Made by a program: the position numbers and the translations under genes | Source: Kuschelorhynchus macadamiae | Lineage: Eukaryota > Arthropoda > Insecta > Coleoptera > Curculionidae | Assembly (NCBI GenBank): GCA_030620095.1 | Contig: JAUTXW010000561.1 | Span: forward strand, 1,876,001-1,940,000 | Length of the DNA stretch: 64,000 nucleotides | Direction of reading: 5' to 3' | Notes under the pieces: generated by a model | The model's database searches: none | What the model was told of the DNA's origin: nothing | What the model saw: only the letters and a program-made list of their open reading frames with translations | In this document: piece after piece, positions 38,238 to 50,464 of the stretch | Layout of the letters: every line of letters starts with the position of its first letter | How positions within the stretch are numbered: the stretch's first letter is position 1

Positions 38238-38342
38238 ATTTAAACGCTACTTTAATTTTCTAACACCTCCAGTGCCAACAGAGATGTATAAATGTCAGTC
38301 TAAAACTGGAGATTCAGCCTGGATACCTTTTCCATATTTAAG
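38238..38342 (+). CDS. Exon D of the large host gene
   Basis: A 105-nt exon between 'tttgtttgcag' and 'TTAAG|gtgaat'. Its first base completes the GA left by the exon at 5400-5634 (Glu), and it leaves in phase 2. It encodes 34 residues rich in Pro and aromatics: FKRYFNFLTPPVPTEMYK and SAWIPFPYL. It is isolated among transposon debris, but the phase match on both sides and clean splice sites support it. It is easily missed because no ORF longer than the exon exists here. Confidence 0.75.
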
Positions 38343-38515
38343 GTGAATATGACATATGTTAAGTAATGTGAATATAATTTGTAATTAAATATTAATTAAC
38401 GGTAATTTAAAATTAATCATAAACCTTAAAGGAGCATAAAACTAAAATGAAAGTTTCTATGTGCTTTTTTTTTAATTGTAAATAAATAACTGCTTTACTT
38501 TTATGATATCATATA

Positions 38516-38580
38516 GGGTGTACCAAACTCAATAGTACCTTAACCTTAAATAAAAATATAAATTTCCAATTTTTTTTCAG
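38516..38580 (+). repeat. Repeat end 'AGGGTGT', partner family member near 53140
   Basis: The sequence 'agggtgtaccaaactcaata' with 'gtaccttaa' after it resembles the reverse complement of about 53110-53145 ('cagggtgtcctaaactcgat'). Both look like ends of the same dispersed DNA-element family in opposite orientation. Confidence 0.5.
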
Positions 38581-40639
38581 ATTCCTCGTGGCGATATAAT
38601 ATTTATTTATTTATTCCTAACCCAACTGAAAAGTTTATTACAGGGAATGAAGTAAGAGAGAAAGTTTAAAATTTCGTCGATTTTTGATAGACTTTATAGT
38701 AATTTTATTATAGATATTTATTCCATTATGTATTATAGACATCTTATCAAAATTACTTTTCACTTCTTAAATTTTTGCATAATCGTGCAGTATGTTTGTG
38801 TAGTCCGTTATATTCTATTAAATTTATATTGATATTTTTGATTATATTTATATTTTTATACAAGTTCAACTAAACTATTGAGGCAAAATATTTTAACATT
38901 TCCGTAACACCATATTTTAATTATTAGGTTCGATTTCTTATTTAACTAAAAATAATTGCTTATAACATGAATTTATAGACATTTTCGAGATATTTTCTAT
39001 TTTATAAAAAATGCCACGAACACGTACTAATTAAGGCAATATATTTCAAGAATCACATCATCTATCAAAACAAGGCATTTGGTAGGTTACTAGTCTACAA
39101 AATGAACGCCAGATTATAATTTTAGTTTCTCCATGATGGCTCGGGCTAACACATTTTTCTTTTTATAATAACTACAGTTCTTCAAATTGAATGCGCTATA
39201 TATTTGTTGAGCAATGTTTTCTATAAAACATGCTCATTTTAAAAAAGTATAATATTCCTTTTTGTGTGGCTCATCCAAGGGGTAACAAAGGGTTTTAAAT
39301 TTTACTAGTGTTAATTTTTCAATGAACAATGTTTTCTCTAAAGCATTCTCATTTCAAAATGGTATGTCAATTTTTTAGATATTCATTTATTCACATTTTG
39401 AGCGGCAACTTAATAAATATGTTTAAACATTTTTGGTAGACCTTGCACGAATAATTTGGCAAACAAGTATTCACGTCTGATTTTTCTTAATCTTTTTATT
39501 ATTCATGGAGAATGTAAATTAAGATAATTTAGTGGGCAATATCTTCATCTACCGACAATGAATTAGAGCTAAATGTATAATAATAATAACTACTGGAAAC
39601 CATAAATTACTTAATTATTGTAACTAATGATGGAACATTACCAGTAATTTCTTATCCGGTAAGTTACGGTAATTTTCTTTATCATTGGTAATACTGGTAT
39701 ATTAGAAGAAAATACCTTCTTTTTCCATGATAATATGTGTTATCTGGATCATGTTCTTATATTAGCCTCACAAATTTTTTAAGAATTTGACATTATTATG
39801 TGATTTATTTTCGATTTTAATTTAATATTCTGGTAATATTCGGTAAAATTGATTAATTGGGGTTATTTACACATATTTTTTCTCAGTTAACACGCATAAT
39901 GCGTAATGTAGTCGTAATAAGTTTGTTTTTTTTATTGTTTTTAGTTACCATTAAGAAATAAAACAAACTAATTTAAAATCATGCTAAATATGTTTTCTTC
40001 GACGTTATCGTTTTAAAATTTGTATTTCAGGAAATACTAAATCTAAAATACTACATCAAAAATAAACACTATGTATACTCATATTTTCAATCCCAGTATC
40101 ACATAATTTTTCTGGTTTGTCTAACAAATATATATATTTAAAAAACTTTTAAAACAATCTTATATTACTTACATTACTAGAACATAAATAATTTGTAATT
40201 TTGACCTAGATTTGTGATTGGCGCCCCAGAAACATACATATTATGGCTTTTCACGACTTATGCATTTGGTCTCAAATTTTCTGATTTTTGTTTTGTTCAT
40301 TACTGGTAGATGAGGATAATTTTGGTAACATTTTCTACATATTTTTACTACTACTACTACTACTAGTAATAGTCGAAGAACTCATAGTCAACAAGTCTCT
40401 AAAATAACAAAGGCTAGTATTTTAATAGTTGGATATAGTAGTGATATACACGAACATGCTATGATCAGTCAAACTGTCATTATAATAAGAGCCATAGGTG
40501 CGCTGTCAAATATGTCGTGAATACCTAGGTAATTAAATAAAATTTTAAAATTTCTTATGTTGATATATGTTGCATACAAAGAAGAATTAAGGTAGTCAGT
40601 CAAATGTACCTAAGCACGGGACTAGTCAGCCAGGCTGTA

Positions 40640-41122
40640 AGTGTGTACAGGGTGGTTCACATAAGGTAACCCATTATCTTATCTGGAAAACTGTAGGAGT
40701 TATTTTAGTCTTTAAATTCTACAATGAATTCTAATTACATTTCACATAATTTCTCCTATACATAAATGCATTTGTTTTAGTGATACTGGCATTTGAAATT
40801 TGACATTTTGAGCACTGTTACCACCTGTAAAATCTAAATGGTTCGATTTATAACAAAATGGTCTACTTTTTTCTATCTTAGTTTTTAAATAACTATTAAC
40901 TGACATCAAAACCGAAAGTTGAAACTTTTGAACTTTTGGTGGGGGGTGTTTAAATGTTTTTCCAAATAAATCTCTATAAATCGATAACGGATTTCAATAA
41001 ACTTGGTATCGCTGAAAATAGCATTCCTTGGAGTCCCAGCGTTATCTAACTAATTGTGTTTTTGATTTGGAATCTTGCCACTAGAGGGCGTTTTTTGAAA
41101 ACAGAAATTACAAATTTTCTAA

Positions 41123-41168
<46 letters not shown>

Positions 41169-42660
41169 TCTTAAAAAAAATACTTACTTTTTGTCCTATC
41201 TCTAAATGGTGGGGGATATTAAAATGTTTTTCCAAACAAATATCTATAACTTGAAAAGCTTGTCGAATTTCATTAAACTTGGTACCGCTGAAAAAAGCAT
41301 TTCTTAAGGAACCAACATTACCTAAGTTATCGTTTTTGTGATTTGGTATCTTGCCGCTAGAGTACGTTTTTCTGTAATATAACAGGAATTGCAAGTTTTC
41401 TTAAAAACATTAAATCTATCGATGTTTTTTTGCACGAAAAAATAACAAGATGAAACTCAAATAAGCACATGCAAGTGACATCTCTATAACTTCTTCCTAA
41501 CCTAAGTACAAAGAGCGGATTTTTGGGAAAAAACGAAAAAACTTAAACACGTCTATATATTTTTTTGCACACTAAAATAGAAAATCAAAGCTAGAATATT
41601 ATTGAGTAATTAAAAAATAACCAAATAAAATGAGCATTTTGACAAAATTTGTTACTTTACTGGCGATTTTCGGACTTGTCAAATCTTTATTAAACGCAGT
41701 TTCATTCTTATTAACTGTGTATGTAAGTATTCAAAATGTCTTTCACAAACGATGAAGCCGTTGATATGATTGCGTTCTACTTCTAGTGTTTTCAAAATGC
41801 AGCAACAGCTGAAAGTACGCAGCGCGGTATCCAGATCTACAGCATTACTGAAGGAGAGTGTTTCCACGCAATGGAAGAATTGAGGAGAATATTATTAATG
41901 TCTTGGCTTATATAGTTTATCAGACATATAGGAACTAAGGGGGTTATCTTTAGGCCTGGGGCTAGCACGAACGACTGTTCGAAACATTTTAAAAGACAAC
42001 AGGTAAATTTAATACACCGTTGAGTCTTTAGACTACATCCTTACAGCACAGCCTTGCATCAGGCTTTAAATGAAGAAGATTTCGATCACAGATTAAATTA
42101 TTGTCACTGGATGTTAGGCATGGTTCATAAAAATCGAAATTTCTTATCATAGATTCTATGGACCGACGAACGCTACTTTTAATAGTGCCGGTAGGGCACA
42201 TTAAAATGCATCATATGCATTATTGGTGGTGAGGCATTATAGGAGGCAGATTTATCGGACCCTACTTTTTTAGTGAGAGCAGAGTTTTTGGTCTATGAGT
42301 TGGCAGTTTTGTTAGATGATGTGCTACTGGATATTAGGCAAATCATGGTCTTGCAATTGTAGGTTGTCCAGCGCATGAATATGAAAGAGAAGCTTATTTC
42401 CTTGGTCGGCCAGGTCGCCCGACTTGACGTGTGTCGACTTCTGAGGACATTCTGACATTGTTTTTCAAACTTCACCAATAACTAGATTATATAAGCAAAA
42501 CAGAATTTGAAATGCAATTCGACGGCTGCCGGTGGCTGAAATTGAAGGAGTAAATTTCTCCACCCATGAAAGTTTGGAACCATGTGTGGAACGTAACGGA
42601 AGACAATTTGAACACTTAAGAAGATATTTGATTTGAACAAAAAATATTATCTTCTATTAT
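40640..42660 (+). pseudogene. Decayed mariner-type element
   Basis: It starts near 'acagggtggttcacataagg' (40647). 40920-41110 and 41190-41400 are diverged direct copies of one non-coding unit (shared 'atgtttttccaaa', 'cttgccrctagag'). From about 41735 the + strand gives MSFTNDEAVDMIAFYF, close to the N-terminus of the transposase at 43359. Later come ARTTVRNILKDNR (about 41968), YGPTN (about 42158) and WSARSPDLTCVDF (about 42403), the third catalytic block. Stops and frameshifts everywhere make it a dead copy of a related element. Confidence 0.7.
41126..41164. repeat. Short (AT)n tract
   Basis: An AT dinucleotide run of about 39 bp between the two diverged direct copies at 40920-41400. Confidence 0.95.
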
Positions 42661-42701
42661 ACCTACAGCAAAAGTTAAATGGGGAAAGTTTTAGAGGAAA
42701 G

Positions 42702-42708
<7 letters not shown>

Positions 42709-42759
<51 letters not shown>

Positions 42760-42766
42760 TATATCC

Positions 42767-42819
<53 letters not shown>

Positions 42820-42829
42820 TATATATATG
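42709..42829. repeat. (AT)n tract, interrupted
   Basis: AT run broken by 'taaatatatccgg' at 42754-42769. It lies directly left of the long-TIR mariner-type element. Confidence 0.97.
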
Positions 42830-42844
42830 TTTTTGGAAATATCG

Positions 42845-45425
42845 GGGAAAAACCGAAAATGGCGGATTTCGTTTTTGGCCAGTATATCCAGAACGGTAAA
42901 TTTGACAGGTGCCAAAATGTGACATTATTCGGACACATTTTTAAGACAGATAAGATGACGTATACGACATGTCTTCATTGTTTTTTGTTAACCCGCAACC
43001 CGCCTCAACTTTCATTTTTCTTATGGCCGTCATATTGGATTTTTCGATTTTTGGAAAGAGCCTAAAATTTCCAGTCTAGTGATATCTCACAAGTGCATTA
43101 AAGATTTTAGTATCATCGAAATATTACACTTCGTAAACTTAGGTTTCAGTTTTTTCTAAGGAGGCCATGATTTAAAGTAATGTTATCTCTCAATGCTTTT
43201 CTAAGGAGGTCGTGATTTATCTGTAACAAAGTTGGATTTTGACTTTGACGTTACGTTAAATAGTTGAAAGTATTAATGCTGTGTTTTAAGTAGTAGGTAC
43301 GCTTTTATTCCCAATAAAATCATAAATCTGACACATAAATTGTCAAAACCTATAGAAAATGGCCGGCATTCCGTATTCAAATGAAGAAAAGGTTGACATG
43401 TTAGCTCTGTACTTTCAATCATACAGAAACGCCGACGTTACCTCAGCAAGGTATTTGGAGATGTACCCCGAACGACGGCAGCCTCATAAAACCCAATTCA
43501 GGAAAATCGTAGTTAATTTAATTAACCATGGTGCCTTCGAACAACCTAGAAGCGGATACAATAATAACAATGAAAATCGAGACAGAAACATTTTACAAGC
43601 TATCAACGAAAACCCTAGTGCATCGGTAAGAACTGTAGAACAGGAAACTAATGTGCCAAAATCAACAGTACAGAGAGTTTTAAAAAAGAATAAGTACCAT
43701 CCATACAAACCCATAATAGTACAAGGATTTAAGGGAACTGATTTTCCAAGACGACTACAGTTCTGTGAGTGGTATACTAGGAGATGTAATGAAAATCCTG
43801 ATTTTGTAAATCATGTCTTTAAGCGATATCAAGTTTATTAAAAGGTCCGATGAGAGCAGGTTCACGAATTGTGGAATCTTTAATAGGCACAAGCGTCATC
43901 ATCGGGCTGTGCAAAATCCTCACGAAGTGGCAGAGACGTGTCTACAGATCAGATTTGGAAGTAACGTTTGGTGTGGAATCATTGGTAAGTTAATCTAACC
44001 AATCTTTTTTAAATAGGCACCAAATGATGGTCAAATAATAATCTTTTTTTTTCGTTTAGTTCTTTAATGATACTAAAAGAGTATAATCTAATAAAAAAAA
44101 AGTAAAACGTTCTACTCTAGTCAGTCAACTTACTTTTTTGATATTGTATTACATTTTTATTCAATCATTTTGTATTGTAGTTTCGAAGAACTTATAAAAA
44201 TAGATTTGGGTTCTATAAATTTAATAACACTTTATCTAAATTTTCTGCAGATTTAGCTAATTCTCTAAAATTACTTTGATTGTCTGAATTTAGTGATTTA
44301 TTATTACCCGGGAAGGCTAGTTCTTGCGTTATGAAAAAAATACCATATTAATCAAATGTCGAATTATTTTTCGATTTTCATTATGATTTATAGAAAGGCG
44401 TTCAGCTGTATTTCCGAATAATTTAAATTTTAAAACGCAAGGGGCTTATTCTTTTGATATTTTATGTTTTATTAAGGCTCGGTGTACTTCTTTATGATTA
44501 TTATATCACTGAAATAAATTGATTTAGTATTTCCGAAATTAATAAGCAAAACCAACAAAATAATTTATTACGGCTATTACTTCCTGCTAACCAAATATGT
44601 TTTCCAGGTTGTACCAGCCTTACGAGCTATTCTAACGGAAGATGAATTAAGAAGAACTTGGTTTTAACAAGACGGATGTCCGGCTCACAATACCATTCAA
44701 GTCAGGAACTTCTTAAGAGAGCAGTTTGACAAAAGAATAATTTCTTTAAATGGTCCAATATCTTGGCCTCCTAGATCCCCTGACCTGTCGCCCTTGGATT
44801 TCTACCTCTGGGGTCACACCAAGAATGAAATCTATGAATTTGATCCCCCCGTGACCATAGAAATCCTGAGACAAAGAGTTCTGAACACATTTAGAAATAT
44901 TAACCGAAATACACTTACCAGGATTGTACGAAAAACAGTCACCAATTGTCAAAAATGTCTGGATGAAATGGACGTCATTTTGCAGATTTGTAAATTAATG
45001 TTACCCACTTACAAAGTAGCTAAAGCTCATTTAGATTTTTTAAGTCGTTATTTACGTTCATTTACTTATTAATGTAATCTTGTGACAAATAAATCATGGC
45101 CTCCTTTAAAAACATTGAAACTTAATTTACGAAGTGTGATATTTTGATGACACTAAAATCTTTAATGCACTTGTGAGATATCACTAGACTGGAAATTTTA
45201 GGATCTTTCCAAAAATCGAAAAATCCAATATGGCGGTCATAAGAAAAATGAAAGTTGAGGCGGGTTGCGGGTTAACAAAAAACAATGAAGACGTGTCATA
45301 TACGCCAACTTATTTGTCTTAAAAATGTGTCCGAATAATGCCACATTTTGACAGCTGTCAAATTTACTGTTTTAGATATACTGGCGAAAAAGGTATAATC
45401 CGCCATTTTCGGAGCCGAGATCTCT
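42845..45425 (+). mobile_element. Mariner-type element with long terminal inverted repeats
   Basis: The left end (42850-43180) and right end (45090-45422) are inverted copies of about 330 bp. Shared landmarks are 'cgaaaatggcgga', 'cggacacatttttaagaca', 'ttaacccgcaacccgcctca' and 'aggaggccatgattta'. A second copy of 'ctaaggaggtcgtgattta' follows inside the left repeat at 43203. A transposase gene lies between. (AT)n tracts lie on both outer sides. Tc1/mariner elements target TA, so insertion into a TA-rich tract is expected. Confidence 0.85.
43359..45072 (+). pseudogene. Mariner-superfamily DDE transposase, disrupted
   Basis: 43359-43841 encodes the N-terminal 160 residues. A helix-turn-helix of the insect DUF4817 type opens it (GIPYSNEEKVDMLALYFQSY), followed by a second HTH (ASVRTVEQETNVPKSTVQRV). 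After a frameshift near 43830, SDESRFTNCG carries the first catalytic Asp, and SNVWCGIIG follows to about 43985. About 590 bp of unrelated, stop-rich DNA separates this from 44607, where VPALRAILTEDELRRTWF resumes. A stop comes next, then QDGCPAHN (second Asp) and WPPRSPDLSPLDFYLWG, with the third Asp 34 residues or so further on. The C-terminus ends near 45072. All three catalytic Asp residues survive, but the frameshift, the stop and the insertion inactivate it. Confidence 0.85.
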
Positions 45426-45451
45426 ATATAGAGAAGCGTAAATCTGACACA

Positions 45452-45825
<374 letters not shown>

Positions 45826-45849
45826 TTATTTATGCTATAGGACCCAAGA

Positions 45850-46556
45850 AAAACATAGTGTAATTTTATTTTACAAATGAAGCAAATATTTCCGAAACCT
45901 GATAATAGTCCCTTAAAAAGACTCAGTTTTTGTACAAAACCCGTAAAACAGGCAAATTTTGTATTTTTTGCATATAAAGGCATTTTTTTCCTTTACATAG
46001 GGTTTACTCTGAGGCGGTGAACGTAAAGACAACGTTAAATTTATTGTTATTTTTTTGTGGTGGAAAACGCCAAATTTATTTTTTTGTATATAAAATTTGT
46101 TTCGACTACACAGGCTGATTTTAGGTGGGCAAAACAGCTTTTTGAAAGCGAAAATATTTTTTTAACGTCAGAAACTATTATTATTTTTAGAAAACGAAAA
46201 AAACACGTCAAAGCAATTGATGTACAGGGTGTCTCTTTATATTTCGCGCCCCCTACATATTTTAATTGTAAAGAAAGAAATGAATTTAAATATAAAAGTT
46301 GTAGGGTTTTGCCTGAACCTCTAGGATTCTTTATCAGAATAATTAAATAAAAATAACAAATAAAGCAGATATCTCCGAAACTCGTCGGGAATATCGCAGG
46401 ATATGCAAGCTTAATTAAGCTTCATACTCAGGTAGTTTGGCTTCACATGTACAACTGCCAAACCCATTAGAAGTCACTTTGAACGTTGGGGATACAATGA
46501 GTTTCGGAAATATTTGCTTCTTTCGTAAGATAAAACTACACTATGTTAAGTTTTCC
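45850..46556. mobile_element. MITE-like element with about 47-bp terminal inverted repeats
   Basis: The left end ('aacatagtgtaattttattt' through 'gcaaatatttccgaaac', 45854-45900) returns in reverse complement at about 46500-46548 with few differences. The element is about 700 bp and has no transposase. A 'tacagggtgtctc' motif lies inside at 46224. The 97-residue ORF at 46057-46350 has no family resemblance that I recognise. Confidence 0.7.
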
Positions 46557-47012
46557 TTCAGTTAAATCCCATATTATAACGAAATTAAAATAGGTTTAAT
46601 GTTGCAGGCCACTCTAGTTTTCTAGGTATGCCTAGTTTTTCTTTGAAGTTAAAGTTAAATATTGAAAAAACGGTTAGAGTAAATATGTATATATTGTTGA
46701 AATCTGGAGATTATGAAGATCCCGATAAAAAATAATAAATAGGGTGGTCCATTAAAAAAACACAAGTTAGTATTTTTTTGAAGATTTGTGATGGTCATTT
46801 ATTTATTCTGCTAAACCCAACATAGCTGATTTTAGTGTGGTCCTACCTAACAGAAAAATATTATTCATAAGGAACAGGTAATAGCAATTTTGTTTGTCTA
46901 TCTAAAAAGTAACTTTTCCCATATTAGCCCAAGAGCTCGTGACATAAACTTACAAACGTTTTGTAATGGCTCATATTTCATTGCGATGTAATATTGAGAA
47001 TATACATGAGTC

Positions 47013-47352
47013 AGCACCCACTCGCAAGGTTAGTGGGACACCTGGCGGGCGGCCGTGCGCTTTGAAATATATTAAATTATTACATGCACCACTACAAGTG
47101 TTTTCGTAATAGTACAAAAAATCCTGAGAAAGTGGTCAGAACGCATAGTTGTGAAATGTGGCGAGTCAGCACGTCGTATAAGTTGTCGCGATAATGATGT
47201 CAGTACAAGAGTTTTATAATGGCCGAAACTTTGTTTACTACTTAATTATTATATATAGTTAATGAAAAGACAGCCAGACTTCAGCTTAATGGAACAGACG
47301 CAGTCAGCAGTGGCTCGCTGCGCCCCACTACCTAACCTTGCGAGTGGGTGCT
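47013..47352. mobile_element. 340-bp MITE-like unit with perfect 20-bp TIRs
   Basis: Terminal repeats of 20 bp without mismatch, GC-richer than the surroundings, with no coding potential. Its right end touches the TA at 47352-47353 that borders the Tc1-like element. Confidence 0.7.
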
Positions 47353-47353
47353 A

Positions 47354-48268
47354 TAGTCCGACACAGGATAAATGGTCATGACTAATACCTTTATACTTTA
47401 TGCTGCCTGTTTTGGCTAATAAATCATTCCGGTCCAGGGTGGTACTGGAAAGATTGAAACAATGTTTATATATGTACATACAAACATTTATTGGGTATTG
47501 CTGACTCACATAAATTATCGATATGCGGAAAACTAATAAGCCGTATTTTCTTCAAAGTAGAGGTCATGTTGGCTAAGGAATTTTTGCAGTACCTCTTTTT
47601 TTGCTGTTTGTGGTTGGTACCTTTTCAGCTAAGGCGTTGTGAAAACTAGCATTATCATAAACCACTACACTGCCTGGCAGGATATTCGGAAGAAGAGAAT
47701 TTTTCATCCAATTTCCTAAAAGCTCACTTGTCATGTCTTGATGTTTTTTGCTGAAAGTAGCAAAGCGTTCGGCACCTAGCCATCCCTCGAGCCACAGTGT
47801 AAGATGGATATTTTTTTCCCTCGTGAAGCAGGTACATCTAAAATGCACTTGATGAAGAATCTTGCCAACCTTTAATTGTAATGTCATGGGTGTCGAACCA
47901 AGTCTCATCTAAATTGTAAATATTTCGTTTTTCTGCGCGGAACTGATGAATTTGTATTAAATATTTTTGTCTCCATTCCACTAGACGTTGGGTCTCTCTA
48001 TTGCAAATGCGCTTTTCAATTTTTGTAAATCGAAATCAAATTGTATGCAGGTGTCGTGCGCAACGTTTCGCGACTAGCAGTTAATTGACCATCTGATAAT
48101 AACTTTTCTCGTCAAGAATCAAGTGACGGGATCGACTTAAACTCATACATGTCATACACTTCCCTGCGAATTAATTCTTCATCACCTTAATTGCTTTATT
48201 GGGGGTAAAATACCACCTGATCGTTATGAGCCCGGCTACTTTATGACCATTTATCGTGTCTCGGACTA
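47354..48268 (-). mobile_element. Deleted Tc1-like element, TIRs flanked by TA
   Basis: The ends TAGTCCGACAC and TAGTCCGAGAC (read inward) extend to 'gataaatggtcat', about 28 bp with small differences. TA stands on each outer side (47352-47353 and 48269-48270), as expected for a Tc1/mariner target duplication. At about 915 bp it is shorter than an intact element. Confidence 0.8.
47540..48010 (-). pseudogene. Tc1-like transposase remnant
   Basis: On the minus strand from about 48010: ETQRLVEWRQKYLIQIHQF, then RNIYNLDETWFDTHDITIKG with the first Asp, a frameshift near 47860, HQDMTSELLGNWMKNSLLPN, and SVVVYDNASFHNALAEKVP with the second Asp. The frame ends by 47573, and the segment with the third acidic residue and the N-terminal HTH are missing. 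It resembles the Tc1-like group with a DNASYH block that is common in insects. Confidence 0.8.
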
Positions 48269-48879
48269 TACACCCTTAATACTACATCATATTGAAATCT
48301 GAGCCATTACAAAACGCTTGCGTCTATAAGTATGTTTAACTTACAATTCATGTAATGGTGTTATTCTCTTTTCATTTCAAACCCGATGTTTCAAATTGGT
48401 TTGCATTATTATTAAATTTGAATTTTGACCTTGTCTTCTAAGGCATACTTGTTATAATTAGTAACTGTCAGCAGTAATTAATTTCAATTGTATGCACAAT
48501 GTTCACCTTCTATTTTTAAGCGTAAATATTTCGAACTATTGCACGCTAAGTATAGGGTAGTTATATAAAATGTCTATAATTTTCTGTAGAGTCTAAAAAT
48601 GCACTCATATACAGGGGTGTCGTTCAAAAAAATATTTTTTTATTTCCCCGGTATACCAATGAACATACCAAAGTTTTTTATACATGTACAAAAACTACTT
48701 GATCAACTTTAAAAGCCAAATTTTGATTTTTTCTGCATCTTAAAAAAAGAAATTTAATAAGAAAACTAGATAATAATAAAATTTTTAAAGTCACTTAAAT
48801 ATACTTTTTTTTCCTTTATGTTAAATGTGGCACTATAAATAAGTCGTACGCATTTAATGATTTTTCGCATCACCTTCGT

Positions 48880-49090
48880 TTTGAATATTGACACGCATTG
48901 ACCGCGTCGCGGGGAAAAGGATGCCCGAGAGACAGCCGATCGATGTCCGCCACCCGAACTGCTCATAGCAGTGCACTTCAAGATACCACCCGATCGGGTC
49001 GCGCTATTCCCAAGGTTGCAACCTACTTACGAGAAGGCAGAAGTGCATGATGCATTAACTGGTGTTTTCCGCCTCCGTAGGTAAGCTCAT
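48880..49090. other. GC-rich island of unknown nature
   Basis: About 200 bp clearly richer in G+C and CpG than the flanks, with words such as 'gaccgcgtcgcgggg' and 'cccgatcgggtcgcgc' and the palindrome 'ggttgcaacc'. The minus-strand ORF 48766-48981 crosses it but shows no recognisable protein. It could be the end of an unrecognised mobile element, a regulatory island, or foreign in origin; I cannot tell which. Confidence 0.5.
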
Positions 49091-49350
49091 TGCAGTGTAA
49101 TCACTTTATTAAATTTATTGTTTTTGGCGAAGTTGAAGCCAACGCTTTATATTGCTGCATACTTTTATTTCATAAGTTAATTTTGGTTATTTAACACTTT
49201 GTAATTAATTTAACTTCAATATTTGACTACGCAATTAAGCCATACAGTCCATAAATCTCTCCTATTTATAGCTAAGGGAACACTTCGGATTTTCCTACAC
49301 ACCATTCCAGTTTAAAAACTACAAAAATGTTTAAATGAAAATAAATTACT

Positions 49351-50041
49351 GTAACTTGAATTCGTGGGTTATGGGACTGCAATAAGATCTAAAGTGAAAC
49401 CACTATTTTCAATTGCAACGTTTCGTGTTACATTAACACTTTTTCAAGCTCTGGGGACAAATTAGATAAATTAGATTAAAAGCCGAAAAACAATCTAATA
49501 GGCTTACCTTGAGTTAGTGGGAAAACCTTAATTATGGACATTTACACAATAAATAAATAAACATATACACATTCTAATGACGTAGGAACTACACAAACTT
49601 TTAGGACGGACACAGCACGTTTACTTATCAACAACTGAAAGTGTTTGTCAAAGAATTGTACTAGATTGTTGACCACAATCTAGTACAATTCTGACCCACT
49701 GTACGGCTGAATGCGACTGTAATTGTTCTTACCCCAAACCAAAACAAACACTTTCAGTTGTTGATAAGTAAACGTGCTGTGTCCGTCCTAAAAGTTTGTG
49801 TAGTTCCTACGTCAGTAAAATGTGTATATGTTTATTTATTTATTGTGTAAATGTCCATAATTAAGGTTTTCCCACTAAATCAAGGTAAGCCTATTAGATT
49901 GTTTTTCGGCTTTTAATCTAATTTATCTAATTTGTCCCCAGAGCTTGAAAAAGTGTTAATGTAACACGAAACGTTGCAATTGAAAATAGTGGTTTCACTT
50001 TAGATCTTATTGCAGTCCCATAACCCACGAATTCAAGTTAC
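49351..50041. mobile_element. Foldback element: 298-bp inverted repeats around a 95-bp spacer
   Basis: The left arm 49351-49648 and right arm 49744-50041 are equal in length and near identical as reverse complements. I saw only a few substitutions, for example at the 'gagttagtggg' / 'cccactaaatc' site. The outer ends read gtaacttgaattcgtg and cacgaattcaagttac. The spacer holds a second perfect 18-bp stem (49652-49669 with 49675-49692, loop tgacc). There is no ORF. It lies in the sense intron of the host gene, so the pre-mRNA would contain a long hairpin. Confidence 0.92.
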
Positions 50042-50464
50042 ACTTATTCATTAGGGACACGAAATGCCTATCCAAAATAAATTACTGGGGTAAAAAAGGT
50101 AGAGATCTGGTTACCCAGATAGTTTTTAGGCCCCGATCTTTATGTATCAGATGATATATCTAATAATGTAAAACAAATATTGCATACTAAGCTTAAATAA
50201 TATAATAGATTTAAAACAGATTTAACATATGTAAAACATTAAAACATATATATAAATAGATAATTTGACAGATAAAAATATATATGAATATAAGGTAGAT
50301 ACGGAATTATTTAGAAATATTAGTAAGAAAAAAAGAACCACGAGCGAGAAACAATGAATATAGATTTACGGTATAGAAATTTTATTTTTTGATATAAATA
50401 CGGAGGCGATTTAAATTTAATAATTTTGTAGTAAAAGAACAAACGTACACACATAGAAAAGAGT

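Larger units (their letters stand above)
46957..48317. mobile_element. Nest of three inverted-repeat structures
   Basis: The outer pair is 46957-46990 and 48284-48317 (34 bp, 'cgttttgtaatggctca' shared). Inside is a perfect 20-bp pair, 47013-47032 and 47333-47352 (agcacccactcgcaaggtta). Directly against that is the TIR pair of a Tc1-like element, 47354-47381 and 48241-48268. The order suggests insertion of one element into or beside another. Confidence 0.75.

Noticed and set aside
46057..46350. 97-residue ORF as a MITE-borne gene
   Set aside because: It lies between the terminal repeats of a 700-bp unit, with no motif and no start context.
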